In this document: positions 1 through 7,505 of the stretch, one piece after another
How positions within the stretch are numbered: position 1 is the first letter of the stretch
Layout of the letters: every line of letters starts with the position of its first letter
DNA from: Gemmatimonadota bacterium
GTDB lineage: Bacteria; Gemmatimonadota; Gemmatimonadetes; Gemmatimonadales; Gemmatimonadaceae
Assembly: GCA_028287235.1 (NCBI GenBank)
Contig: JAQBQB010000023.1
Span: 1-64,000, forward strand
Length of the DNA: 64,000 nt
Reading direction: 5' to 3'
Notes under the pieces: generated by a model
The model's database searches: none
What the model was told of the DNA's origin: nothing
What the model saw: the letters and a program-made list of their open reading frames with translations, nothing else
Made by a program: the position numbers and the translations under genes

Positions 1-97
1 CCGCAGCCGCGCCGCGCGCTGCCCAGCCGGCCGGCCCGCCGCCGCCCGTCTGTGGTGCCGGGGTGGGGGCGGGGGCGTGAGTGACGTCGAGCCCTAG
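1..97 (+). other. GC-rich stretch, probable tail of an upstream gene
   Basis: All three forward frames are open from the window edge until stops at 79-84 (two frames) and 95-97, and all read as Ala/Pro/Arg/Gly-rich low complexity. One of them is probably the C-terminal tail of a gene lying outside the window, but I cannot tell which. The stop at 95-97 fixes the GTG at 101 as the first possible start of the next gene in its frame. Confidence 0.3.
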
Positions 98-100
98 GTC

Positions 101-445
101 GTGGTCAACTCGCACTCGCATCTCACCGCCGAATTCAGCGGAGTACCCGTCGAGCAGCTGCGCGATGCCACGTTGCTCGGCGGGCTCCTGATCGCGGCGG
201 CGAGCGCGGGAGGCTTCAGTCCGATCGGCGTGCCCCTCGTGCGCGAGCACAAGACCTCCGGCAACGTGTCGGCCGTGCTGTTGCTCGACGACGCGCATAT
301 CGCCATCCACGCGCTTCCGGCGCGGCAAGCTCTGCTGTTGGACATCGTCGCGCCGGCTTCGCACGACTTTCGCAAAGCATTGGAAGTCTTCGCCCGCCGG
401 TTGACGGCGCGGGACATCAAGAGCGACACCCGCGGACGCGGATGA
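101..445 (+). CDS. S-adenosylmethionine decarboxylase homologue lacking catalytic residues
   Basis: A 114-residue protein with the fold signature of the short bacterial AdoMet decarboxylases (SpeH/SpeD): an LTAEF strand near the N-terminus, a hydrophobic VSAVLLL strand, and DDAHIAIHALPA where active enzymes have an ESHxxIHTxPE-type motif. In active family members the Ser of that motif self-cleaves to give the pyruvoyl cofactor, and a Cys in a TCG motif acts as proton donor. Here the Ser is Ala (residue about 68) and the TCG region reads VAPAS with no Cys. The IH histidine remains. The protein therefore cannot form pyruvoyl in the usual way and is probably a pseudoenzyme or has a structural or regulatory role. 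GTG start, because an in-frame stop lies at 95-97. Its TGA overlaps the ATG of the next gene (ATGA), so the two are probably translationally coupled. Confidence 0.75.
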   Translation: MVNSHSHLTAEFSGVPVEQLRDATLLGGLLIAAASAGGFSPIGVPLVREHKTSGNVSAVLLLDDAHIAIHALPARQALLLDIVAPASHDFRKALEVFARRLTARDIKSDTRGRG

Positions 446-1962
446 GAACTTTCCTTGCGCCAGCGCATCTCGCGCTGACGATCATCATTTTGGTGTGGGA
501 CATCGTGCTGGCGGGGCGCATCGCGCAAAACCGCCAGTCGTCGCGTCTATTCCAGTCGGTGTCGGGGTTGGCGGCGCTGCTCGTGCTCCCCGGGCTGCTC
601 TTCACGCTGGCGACGTCCACGATCATCACCGGGCGCGCCGTCGCGACGATGGACTGGGTGTGGCCGGCGGTGCTCGTGCTCTTCGCGATCCAGGCGACGT
701 ATGCGTTCGTACGCCGGCTCGTGAACCCCGTCTGGGGTTTGCCGATCATGGTGTACGACATCCTGATCGCGACGATCGGCGTGGTGCGCTACATGGTGGC
801 GCACGGCTACACGCCGATCGATCCGCTCGTGACGCTCCTCGCGTCGCAGAGCCTCGCAATGGTGATCGCCGGCGGCTCGGCGAGCGTGCTCGCGTCGCCG
901 CTGTATCTGAACATGCCGATGGTGTCGCCGGCCTTTCCCGCGTCGCGGAAGATCTGGGCCACGTTCCGCCTCGTGATGTCGATGCTCGCCGTCATGTGGT
1001 GCCTGTTCATTCTCGTGCTCGGCGTGCCGCGCGCGATCACGCATCTGCGGAACTACGACGCCCACCGCCGCGACCAGCTGCGGGAGCGGCCCGACGGCGA
1101 CTTCGCCGTGGGACTCAAGATTCTGCCCGACCTGAGCAGCCCGCCGCCCAAGCCGGCGATCAACAGCGACTCCGCGCTGATGGACACGCTGGACCTGGAT
1201 GCGGTGAGCGTCGTCATCGCGCCGGGCGCGACGAAGCTGACGATCGATTCGCTGGCCAAGGTCCTCGATCCCACGCGGCGCGACAGCACGCTGCTCGTCG
1301 TCACGCTCGGATATCGTGGAAGCTTGCTCCCCGAGATCAAGAGCGAGCCGCTCGCCGACGCGCGGCGGCTCGCCACGCTGCGGCTGATCGTCGAGCGATT
1401 GCATCCGGACATCGTGCTGCCCGCCGAAGATCCGTACGGCAGCGGCGCGCGCGCGGTGGGCACGCTGCCGCCGGCGCGGTGGGAGTTGTATCTCACCGAC
1501 GCGTCGCGACTCGTGAAGGGGATCGATCGCAAGGTGCGCGTCGGCGTCGCGGCGTCGGCGTACACGGCGAACGACAGTGCGCTCTATGCATGGGCGGCGG
1601 CGAAGGGGTCGCCGATCGACATCGTCGGCTTCTCGCTATTCCCTGCACCATACGTGGGCGGCGGAATTCAGACCGACACGCGCACCGCCGACCGCTGGAT
1701 GCGCGCGACGCCGCCCGTGAAGGACCACTGGGTGTTCGCCACGGGCGGCTATCCGCTCGCCTATGGCGAGCGCAGCCAGCGCGAGGCGGTGTGGGAAGTC
1801 TTGGCGTGGGCGACCGATCATCCGTCGATCAAGGGCACGATCGTCTACGAGGCGGGCGACTACGGACAGTCGCGCGGGCTACGCGCGCCGAACGGGCGTG
1901 TCCGCCCCGTAACGATTGCGCTCATGCGAGCGATTCAGCAGCTGCGGGAGTCGGCGAAATAG
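442..1962 (+). CDS. Membrane protein with C-terminal glycosidase-like TIM-barrel domain
   Basis: 506 residues. The first about 200 residues hold six or so hydrophobic segments, several carrying Trp or aromatic belts, ending near residue 195. After a linker (DLSSPPPKPA), residues about 230-500 look like a TIM barrel of the glycoside hydrolase kind: alternating strands such as VSVVIAPGA and LLVVTLGY, a conserved acidic strand LHPDIVLPAEDPYG, DIVGFSLFP in the place where GH5/GH53-type proteins have a D-I-I-G-x-S-x-Y-P strand, and a late acidic strand IVYEAGDYG. The two Glu residues in those strands could be the acid/base and nucleophile pair, which is inference. I recognise no named family. The start overlaps the stop of the AdoMetDC-like gene by four bases, and the pair probably works together. 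The gene converges with the GNAT gene, leaving four bases between stops. Confidence 0.65.
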   Translation: MRTFLAPAHLALTIIILVWDIVLAGRIAQNRQSSRLFQSVSGLAALLVLPGLLFTLATSTIITGRAVATMDWVWPAVLVLFAIQATYAFVRRLVNPVWGLPIMVYDILIATIGVVRYMVAHGYTPIDPLVTLLASQSLAMVIAGGSASVLASPLYLNMPMVSPAFPASRKIWATFRLVMSMLAVMWCLFILVLGVPRAITHLRNYDAHRRDQLRERPDGDFAVGLKILPDLSSPPPKPAINSDSALMDTLDLDAVSVVIAPGATKLTIDSLAKVLDPTRRDSTLLVVTLGYRGSLLPEIKSEPLADARRLATLRLIVERLHPDIVLPAEDPYGSGARAVGTLPPARWELYLTDASRLVKGIDRKVRVGVAASAYTANDSALYAWAAAKGSPIDIVGFSLFPAPYVGGGIQTDTRTADRWMRATPPVKDHWVFATGGYPLAYGERSQREAVWEVLAWATDHPSIKGTIVYEAGDYGQSRGLRAPNGRVRPVTIALMRAIQQLRESAK

Positions 1963-1966
1963 CGCG

Positions 1967-2827
1967 TCAACGCGTTTCCAGTCCTTTAGAGATCACATAA
2001 AACGCCCGCTCGCTCACCGGATGCCGGTACACGCCGAGCACCGTGTAGCCGTGCGCCATCGCCCAGCGAAAGTGCTCGCGCACGCTCATCCGCCAGATCT
2101 TCGCGTCGGCCCGCGACCGTTCGAGCACCTCGAGCATGTCGGTGGGAATCTCGATGAGCGCAACGTCGGGCTGTCGGTCGCCAATCGATAGCACGTCGTC
2201 ATCCGGCCGCGCGAACGCGGTGAGGACGGGCAGGTCGCCGGTAGGCAGTACGAGCGGCGGCACCTCGCGCGGTACGGTGTGGAGGCGCACCACCAGCCGG
2301 TCGGTTGCCATGCCGAGGTGCAGCGGGCTTTCCGTCGTGCCGTACATGTCCGGCACGTACTCGGCGATCGCTCCGCCGAGCTTGTTGAGATTGAGGTAGG
2401 CGTTCTTGGCCATGAGCGGATCGAACGACCAATAGATCCGCTCCACTCCGAGCGCGGCCATCGTGGCGCGCTGGTATTCCTTGAGCATGCGGCCCAGCCC
2501 GAGATTTCGCGCCGAGTCGCGCACGCCGAGCTGGTGCGACCAGTGCGATAGCACGCCGTCGCGAATGCCGGTGATGCCGAAGACGAAGCCGAGCAGCGTG
2601 CCGTGCGCGTCGAACGCGCCCGCCACGAGCCCGCCGACGTACTCCACGACGTGCAGCAGCGTCGTCGGCACGATCTCCGACTGGCCGCGTCCCCACACGT
2701 CGCGCTGCAGCTCGACGCAGGCGTGGAGATCCTCCGTGGAGCGGAGCGGACGAATGTGCACGTCCGCACCGGTCACGTCGGCGGTGAGGACGGCGGGCGA
2801 CGGATCGGTTCTGAGAGAGTCAGCCAC
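1967..2827 (-). CDS. GNAT-family acyltransferase (COG3375-like)
   Basis: 286 residues. The first half is a GNAT N-acyltransferase domain: strand IRPLRSTEDLHACVELQRDVW, then WSHQLGVRDSARNLGLGRML, the acyl-CoA pyrophosphate-binding turn, followed by a helix and IYWSFDPLMAKNAYLNLNKLG. The C-terminal half is the extra domain typical of the COG3375 group. GTG start at 2827, four bases after the stop of the S9 peptidase gene, so it is the last gene of the minus-strand SusC/SusD operon. In the known D-to-L amino acid route of Geobacillus, a GNAT succinyltransferase works with an N-succinylamino acid racemase. The first gene of this operon encodes such a racemase-family enzyme, so a D-amino acid N-succinyltransferase role is a reasonable inference. 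The substrate cannot be read from the sequence. Confidence 0.75.
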   Translation of the reverse strand: MADSLRTDPSPAVLTADVTGADVHIRPLRSTEDLHACVELQRDVWGRGQSEIVPTTLLHVVEYVGGLVAGAFDAHGTLLGFVFGITGIRDGVLSHWSHQLGVRDSARNLGLGRMLKEYQRATMAALGVERIYWSFDPLMAKNAYLNLNKLGGAIAEYVPDMYGTTESPLHLGMATDRLVVRLHTVPREVPPLVLPTGDLPVLTAFARPDDDVLSIGDRQPDVALIEIPTDMLEVLERSRADAKIWRMSVREHFRWAMAHGYTVLGVYRHPVSERAFYVISKGLETR

Positions 2828-2830
2828 GGC

Positions 2831-5020
2831 TCAACGGCTCGACACGTTTCTGTTCCACAGATAGCGCTGGAGGAAGCTGTCCATGCGCGCGAAGGTGTAG
2901 AGCCACCGCTTGTGCAGCAGCGTCTCATGCGTGTCGTCGGGATTGACGATGAGCTCGAAGTACACGTTGCGGGCGCGCAGCAGTTCGACGAGTCCGATCG
3001 TCTGTGAGAACTCCACGTTGCGGTCGTCGTCGTTGTGCCAGATGAGCACGGGCGACTTCCAGCCGTCGATCGCTGCGATGGCCGACGACTTGTACGACAC
3101 GTCGGCGGAGTCGAGCGAGTTGCCCCAGAGGTGCACGCCGGCCATGTCCACGCCGGCGGCGAACACGTCGGAGTTGCGCGCCAACGCCTGCGCCGTGAGC
3201 ACGCCGCCGTACGAGAGGCCCCAGATGCCAACGCGCGTGGGATCGACGTCAGGCCGCGACTGCAGATACTTTCCCGCCGCGATCACGTCGCGGTATTCCG
3301 CGTTGCCGCGTCCACCCGTATTGGCCGCGGTGCGGAACGACTTTCCGTAACCGACGCCCGAGCGGTAGTTCACCGAGATGACGACGTAGCCCTGGCTGGC
3401 CAGCCACTCGTTCACCGCGTAGGCGGTGTGATAAAAATCCATGTAGTGATAGCCGAGCAGCATCTGGCGAATCGGGCCGCCGTGCACGAAGACCACCGCG
3501 GGGCGGCGCTCGCCGGGCTTCAGATCCTTCGGCAGGAAAAGCTGGTTGTGGAACTCCACGCCGTCGTCAGCCTTGAGCACGACCGCCGCCGGAACTACCT
3601 GCGCAGCGGCGAGATACTCCTTGGTGAGCACCGGGAACACCAGCCGCTTCGCGCCACCGCTCACCGGCACGATGCCGACCGACATTGGCCGCGTGGCGGC
3701 CGACGTGAGCACGGCAACTTGTTTCCCGGACGCGAGCGGCGCGGGATACATCTCGATCTCGTCGCCCGTGGTGACTTGCGTCGCGGGGCCGCCCGAGGTC
3801 GGGACCATCCAGACGTGGCGGCGGTCGATGTCGCCCGCGTTGGTCGCGTAGAACAAGCGCTTGCCGTCGCTCGAGAGGTTGAGCGATTCGACGGCGCCAT
3901 TGCCCGGCGTCAGCTCCACCGGCGCGCCACCGCCGGCAACGCGCACGGCGTAGACGCGAATCCACTCTTCCGGCTCCTGCTGGAAGATGACGCTCTCGCC
4001 GGCCCAGGTGATGGCGGTGATGTTGGCGAAGGTCCGGTCGTTCGGCTGGTTGTGCCAGAACTCGCGCGCGCTGTCGAGCGCCGCGATGTCCGCGACCATG
4101 AGAGAAGTGGTATAGCCACCGCGGAACGCGGCGCGATACAGGCCGTCGACCGGACCCGTGCTGCCGCCCGCACCGCCGCGCGCGCCGCGGCCGCGGCCTT
4201 GTGCCGCGACGGGGCCGCCCGGGTTCCCGATGCTGCCGTTTCCTTCCTGCGCCTGCTGGCCGAACGGGGTGCCCGGACGGCGGATGAACGCGAGCTGCTT
4301 GCCGTCGCCCGACCACGTGGGACTCGCGTCGAAGTCGACGCCCGGCGCGACATACTCGACGTGATGCGTCTTCACGTCGTACACGCCGACGAACGAGTGG
4401 TTGTCGCGCAGGCTCACGAAGGCGAGCTTCGAGCCGTCGGGCGACCAGCGCGGGCTCGCGTTGCGTCCCCATTCCCGCACGAACGGCTGCTCCCCCTTGT
4501 CGATTGGCGCGGTGGCGCCCTGCGCCACGCGCAGCCGGTAAATCTGCCCCTCCTTCACGAACGCCACGGTCTGTCCGTCAGGCGACAGCGCGGGCGCGCT
4601 GCCCACGGCAAGGCGCCACGCACCGCTGCCGTTCGTGCGCGCCGCCCAGACGGCGCGCTCGCCGCCGTTCGCATTGCTCGACGGATTGGCGATCCACCCG
4701 ACCCGATTGGGCTCGCTGCCGCGCACGAAGGTCACGATCGACCCGTCGTCCGAGATGGACAGATCGGAGAGAATCACACCGTCGTCGTCGAGGAACTTGG
4801 TCAGCCGCACCGGCGCGAAACCCGGCGTGGCGGCCGCGTAGACGTTTCGCTGGCCGCGCTCGTACGAGAGCCAGGCGATGCGGTCCGCCTTCTTCGCCGA
4901 GACGAGATCCTGGGGAAACGCGGGGCTGAGATACGGTGCAACGCTCGTTGTCGTCTGGCCACGCGCGGCCGCGGCGATGACGATCGCGGGAATGAGCGTG
5001 CGTGCAATGCGAAGAGTCAC
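2831..5020 (-). CDS. Exported S9-family (prolyl oligopeptidase-type) peptidase
   Basis: 729 residues from the GTG at 5020, which has AGGAGA five bases upstream; the open frame continues further upstream but without coding character. The N-terminus is a signal peptide (RIARTLIPAIVIAAAARGQ). Residues about 30-430 form a TolB/WD40-like beta propeller with repeated SPDG-type turns (ALSPDGQTVAF, RWSPDGSKLAF, LSSDGKRLFY). The C-terminal 260 residues are an alpha/beta hydrolase domain with the nucleophile in GLSYGG (Ser603), the acid in NDDDRNV (about 665) and the His in DDTHE (698). A Gly/Arg-rich insertion lies near residue 290. The family cleaves short peptides, often after Pro or as dipeptidyl peptidases. 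It lies eight bases after the M23 gene in the SusC/SusD operon, consistent with periplasmic trimming of imported peptides. Confidence 0.88.
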   Translation of the reverse strand: MTLRIARTLIPAIVIAAAARGQTTTSVAPYLSPAFPQDLVSAKKADRIAWLSYERGQRNVYAAATPGFAPVRLTKFLDDDGVILSDLSISDDGSIVTFVRGSEPNRVGWIANPSSNANGGERAVWAARTNGSGAWRLAVGSAPALSPDGQTVAFVKEGQIYRLRVAQGATAPIDKGEQPFVREWGRNASPRWSPDGSKLAFVSLRDNHSFVGVYDVKTHHVEYVAPGVDFDASPTWSGDGKQLAFIRRPGTPFGQQAQEGNGSIGNPGGPVAAQGRGRGARGGAGGSTGPVDGLYRAAFRGGYTTSLMVADIAALDSAREFWHNQPNDRTFANITAITWAGESVIFQQEPEEWIRVYAVRVAGGGAPVELTPGNGAVESLNLSSDGKRLFYATNAGDIDRRHVWMVPTSGGPATQVTTGDEIEMYPAPLASGKQVAVLTSAATRPMSVGIVPVSGGAKRLVFPVLTKEYLAAAQVVPAAVVLKADDGVEFHNQLFLPKDLKPGERRPAVVFVHGGPIRQMLLGYHYMDFYHTAYAVNEWLASQGYVVISVNYRSGVGYGKSFRTAANTGGRGNAEYRDVIAAGKYLQSRPDVDPTRVGIWGLSYGGVLTAQALARNSDVFAAGVDMAGVHLWGNSLDSADVSYKSSAIAAIDGWKSPVLIWHNDDDRNVEFSQTIGLVELLRARNVYFELIVNPDDTHETLLHKRWLYTFARMDSFLQRYLWNRNVSSR

Positions 5021-5028
5021 GATGTCTC

Positions 5029-6144
5029 CTATTTCGGAAAGCGAACGAGCTCGTTCATTAATGGAATGCCGCGCTCGACGCCGACCGGCGCGTGACGCGA
5101 GCACTTGATCCCCGGTGTCGGGTTGCCGACGATGCCGCAGTTGCCGATGACGTCGAAGTGGTCGAAGCCATAGGGCACGCCTTCGGACGACAGGAACGTG
5201 GGACCGTCGGCGATCTGAAAGTGCACGTGCGGCTCCGTCGAGTTCCCGGAGTTGCCGAGCAGCGCCAGCACCTGGCCGCGCTTGACCCGATCGCCGACGT
5301 GCACCCGCAACGACCCCGGCTGGACGTGCGCGTACAGCGCGTAGTGTCCACCCCCGATGTCGAGCGCCACGTGGTTGCCGCCGACGGTTTCCATCGTAAT
5401 GGCGACCGCACGTGAATTCGCGCCGGGCACGTTCTGCGGAATGCTGTCCTTCGTGGCGACCACGATGCCGTCGGCGACGGCGAGGAGCTCGTGGCCGTAC
5501 GCGTAGTAGTTCTCGTTGCGCGACGGGTCGCCGTGGTGCGAGCTCCCCGTCGAATCGACTTGCAGGTAGTCGATCGCGAAGCGTTGTCCGATTGCCACTT
5601 GGCCGTCCAACGCCAACACGAGCCGCCGGTGGCCCGAGGCGTTCGACGGCCCGTTGAACGCCGCCCACTCGCCGCGAATCGGCGGCGTGATCACCACGGC
5701 GTTCCGCTCGACGGGAACGACCGTTCCCTCGAGCACGACCACGCTCGTGTCGCGCTGGAAGGTGAGCCGGTGTCGCAGCGCCGCCGGCGGATTATTCCGG
5801 TCGACTGGTATCCACAGATACATGTACGCACGCAGCCCGCCGCCGATCTGCGTCCGCTCGGCGGCGGGAATGGCGGGGGCCGGCCGCGCGAGCGCGCGCT
5901 GCAACGAGCTGTCGGCGGCGGAAAGATTCCAGATCACTCGCCCGCCCTTCGCCGCGTCGAACACCTCGACGCGCTTCAGGGTCAACGGGGTCGCCGTGAG
6001 ATTCGTGACGTGCAGCTCGTACGAGAGGAACGCACCCGAATCGCTCACCGCCACCGTCGGCGGCTTCGGGACGCGAAACTCGACGTTCGGTGGAATCTGC
6101 GCGCTGGCAGCGCGCGCAGAGACGAGCAGCAAGAGCGCTGTCAT
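5029..6144 (-). CDS. Exported M23-family (LytM) metallopeptidase
   Basis: 371 residues if started at the ATG at 6144. A short signal peptide (ALLLLVSARAASAQ) is followed by about 180 residues of beta-sandwich-like sequence and a C-terminal M23 domain. That domain shows the RNENYYAYG segment, LLAVADGIVV, HYALYAHVQPGSLRVHVGD and the zinc motif HVHFQ. M23 enzymes are usually peptidoglycan endopeptidases that cut stem-peptide cross-bridges. The start codon lies inside a REP-like palindrome (6140-6210); the reading frame stays open upstream through that repeat to a GTG at 6231 that overlaps the end of susD, so the true start is uncertain. The operon position after SusD and before S9 suggests a role in processing captured peptides or peptidoglycan pieces. 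Confidence 0.82.
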   Translation of the reverse strand: MTALLLLVSARAASAQIPPNVEFRVPKPPTVAVSDSGAFLSYELHVTNLTATPLTLKRVEVFDAAKGGRVIWNLSAADSSLQRALARPAPAIPAAERTQIGGGLRAYMYLWIPVDRNNPPAALRHRLTFQRDTSVVVLEGTVVPVERNAVVITPPIRGEWAAFNGPSNASGHRRLVLALDGQVAIGQRFAIDYLQVDSTGSSHHGDPSRNENYYAYGHELLAVADGIVVATKDSIPQNVPGANSRAVAITMETVGGNHVALDIGGGHYALYAHVQPGSLRVHVGDRVKRGQVLALLGNSGNSTEPHVHFQIADGPTFLSSEGVPYGFDHFDVIGNCGIVGNPTPGIKCSRHAPVGVERGIPLMNELVRFPK

Positions 6145-6210
6145 CCTGAGCGAGCCACGCGAGCGAAGGATCGGCCTGTTCGCGCAGCGATCCTTCGCTT
6201 CGCGCAGGAG
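6140..6210. repeat. REP-like palindromic repeat, copy 1 (degenerate)
   Basis: The left arm begins GTCATCCTGAGCG and continues to GAAGGATC; the right arm is GATCCTTCGCTTCGCGCAGG. The arms are imperfectly complementary, and the left arm carries an extra segment. A better-preserved copy with the same arm sequence is at 60441-60508. This copy sits between susD and the M23 gene and supplies the ATG used as the M23 start. Confidence 0.75.
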
Positions 6211-6227
6211 AACATCAAGCGTGTATT

Positions 6228-7502
6228 TCACGTTTTCGAGATGTTGGGATTGTTGACCCGCTCGACGTCGGGCAGCAGGAAGCAGGTTTGGTTGCCGTAT
6301 GTTCCGCCGGCCGGATACGCCGCGCCGGTGGCCGGGGCGAAGGCCAGGCCGTAGCGCCGCAGATCCCCAAGGCGATGTCCCTCGAGGAACAGCTCGCGAC
6401 GCCGCTCTTCGATGATCTGCGTCTTCACGTCCGCCGCGGTCTGGCCGGTCGACGAGTAGGCCGGCAGGCCTGCATGCGTGGCACGCGCCGCATTGATCGC
6501 CGCGGTTGCGCCGGCAATGTCGCCGGCCGTCACTTTCGCTTCGGCGACGATCAGTTGCGCCTCGGCGTAGCGCGCGACCGGCATCGCCGTGGTGAGTGAG
6601 GAATACTTGTCCGGCGTGAACATCTGCGCGCCGGGTGCCGTGCCGTTCTTGCCCGTGTTCGTCACGGCCACGCGAGAGTCGGCAGCGCCGTTCACCGTCA
6701 GACCGCGAAAGGTCGGGTCGACCGTGGCCCAGCTGCTCTGGTTGATCGAGATGAAGGAGAAGTTCTCGCGCCGCAGGTTGATCGCGTCGTTCGACGTGCC
6801 GACGACGAAGCTCGCGGAAATCGCCGCCGCGTCGGTGCCGGCCGCGGCGACGTTGCCGAGATCGAGCTGCGTGCGGGCGCGCCCCAGCGTTGCGAGGTTC
6901 AGCGTGGTGGCGTCGCTCGCGGCCGTCGCGGTGACGATCGCCGAGTCGAACCGAATTTTCGCTTCGGCAAAGAGCTGCGCCGGCGTCATCTCCGGTCCGA
7001 GGTTGATTGCCGCCGAGCACATGCCTTCGCCGAGGAGCACGAGGCTATAGCCCGCGTACGCGTACGACTGGCCAATCAGCTTCGTGCGGTTCACGCCGGT
7101 GGGCATCTGCGCGTCGGTCCAGCCTTTGAGCTTCGCGACGGCGGTGTCGGCCGAACGGCGCGCGATCGAGAGAGGCGTGTAGATCGGCGCCTGCTGGTTG
7201 TTGCCGCAGGTGGCGCTGCCGTACGCTTCGCTCGTCGCGATCGTGCGGCGATCGTAATTGAAGTTTGAGCCGGAGGAGATGGCATTCGCCAGCTCGTCGG
7301 TGAAGACGCCGGAGCCGACGACGTACCGCGAGAACGCGCACTCGAAATCGCCGATTGCACCATTGACGATGAGCGAGGCGTTAGCGGGCGTGTAGACGGT
7401 CGCGGTCGCGAGCGTTCCGGGATTGGACTGCGTGAGCGTGGTGAGGTCGCTGCAAGCGGCAACCGCCACCAGCGTTACGCCGAAGGCAAGAGTCTGTCGC
7501 AT
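6228..7502 (-). CDS. RagB/SusD-family outer-membrane lipoprotein
   Basis: 424 residues. The N-terminal lipoprotein signal has the lipobox VAAC (Cys17). The body has the TPR-like helices of SusD proteins and the closing segment EERRRELFLEGHRLGDLRRYG followed by YGNQTCFLLPDVERVNNPN, a hallmark of the family. SusD proteins cap the SusC channel on the cell surface and bind the ligand to be imported. Most characterised pairs import glycans, but some import peptides. The gene begins three bases after the SusC stop. It is a paralogue of the SusD at 24847-26127; both share a VN-AIGDFECA motif near residue 50. The neighbouring genes are all peptide or amino acid enzymes, which argues for a peptide ligand. 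Confidence 0.9.
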   Translation of the reverse strand: MRQTLAFGVTLVAVAACSDLTTLTQSNPGTLATATVYTPANASLIVNGAIGDFECAFSRYVVGSGVFTDELANAISSGSNFNYDRRTIATSEAYGSATCGNNQQAPIYTPLSIARRSADTAVAKLKGWTDAQMPTGVNRTKLIGQSYAYAGYSLVLLGEGMCSAAINLGPEMTPAQLFAEAKIRFDSAIVTATAASDATTLNLATLGRARTQLDLGNVAAAGTDAAAISASFVVGTSNDAINLRRENFSFISINQSSWATVDPTFRGLTVNGAADSRVAVTNTGKNGTAPGAQMFTPDKYSSLTTAMPVARYAEAQLIVAEAKVTAGDIAGATAAINAARATHAGLPAYSSTGQTAADVKTQIIEERRRELFLEGHRLGDLRRYGLAFAPATGAAYPAGGTYGNQTCFLLPDVERVNNPNISKT

Positions 7503-7505
7503 ACG

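Noticed and set aside
5021-5668. Upstream extension of the S9 peptidase frame over the M23 gene
   Set aside because: The extension overlaps the whole M23 domain on the same strand in another frame; a signal peptide with a good ribosome site at 5020 marks the true start.
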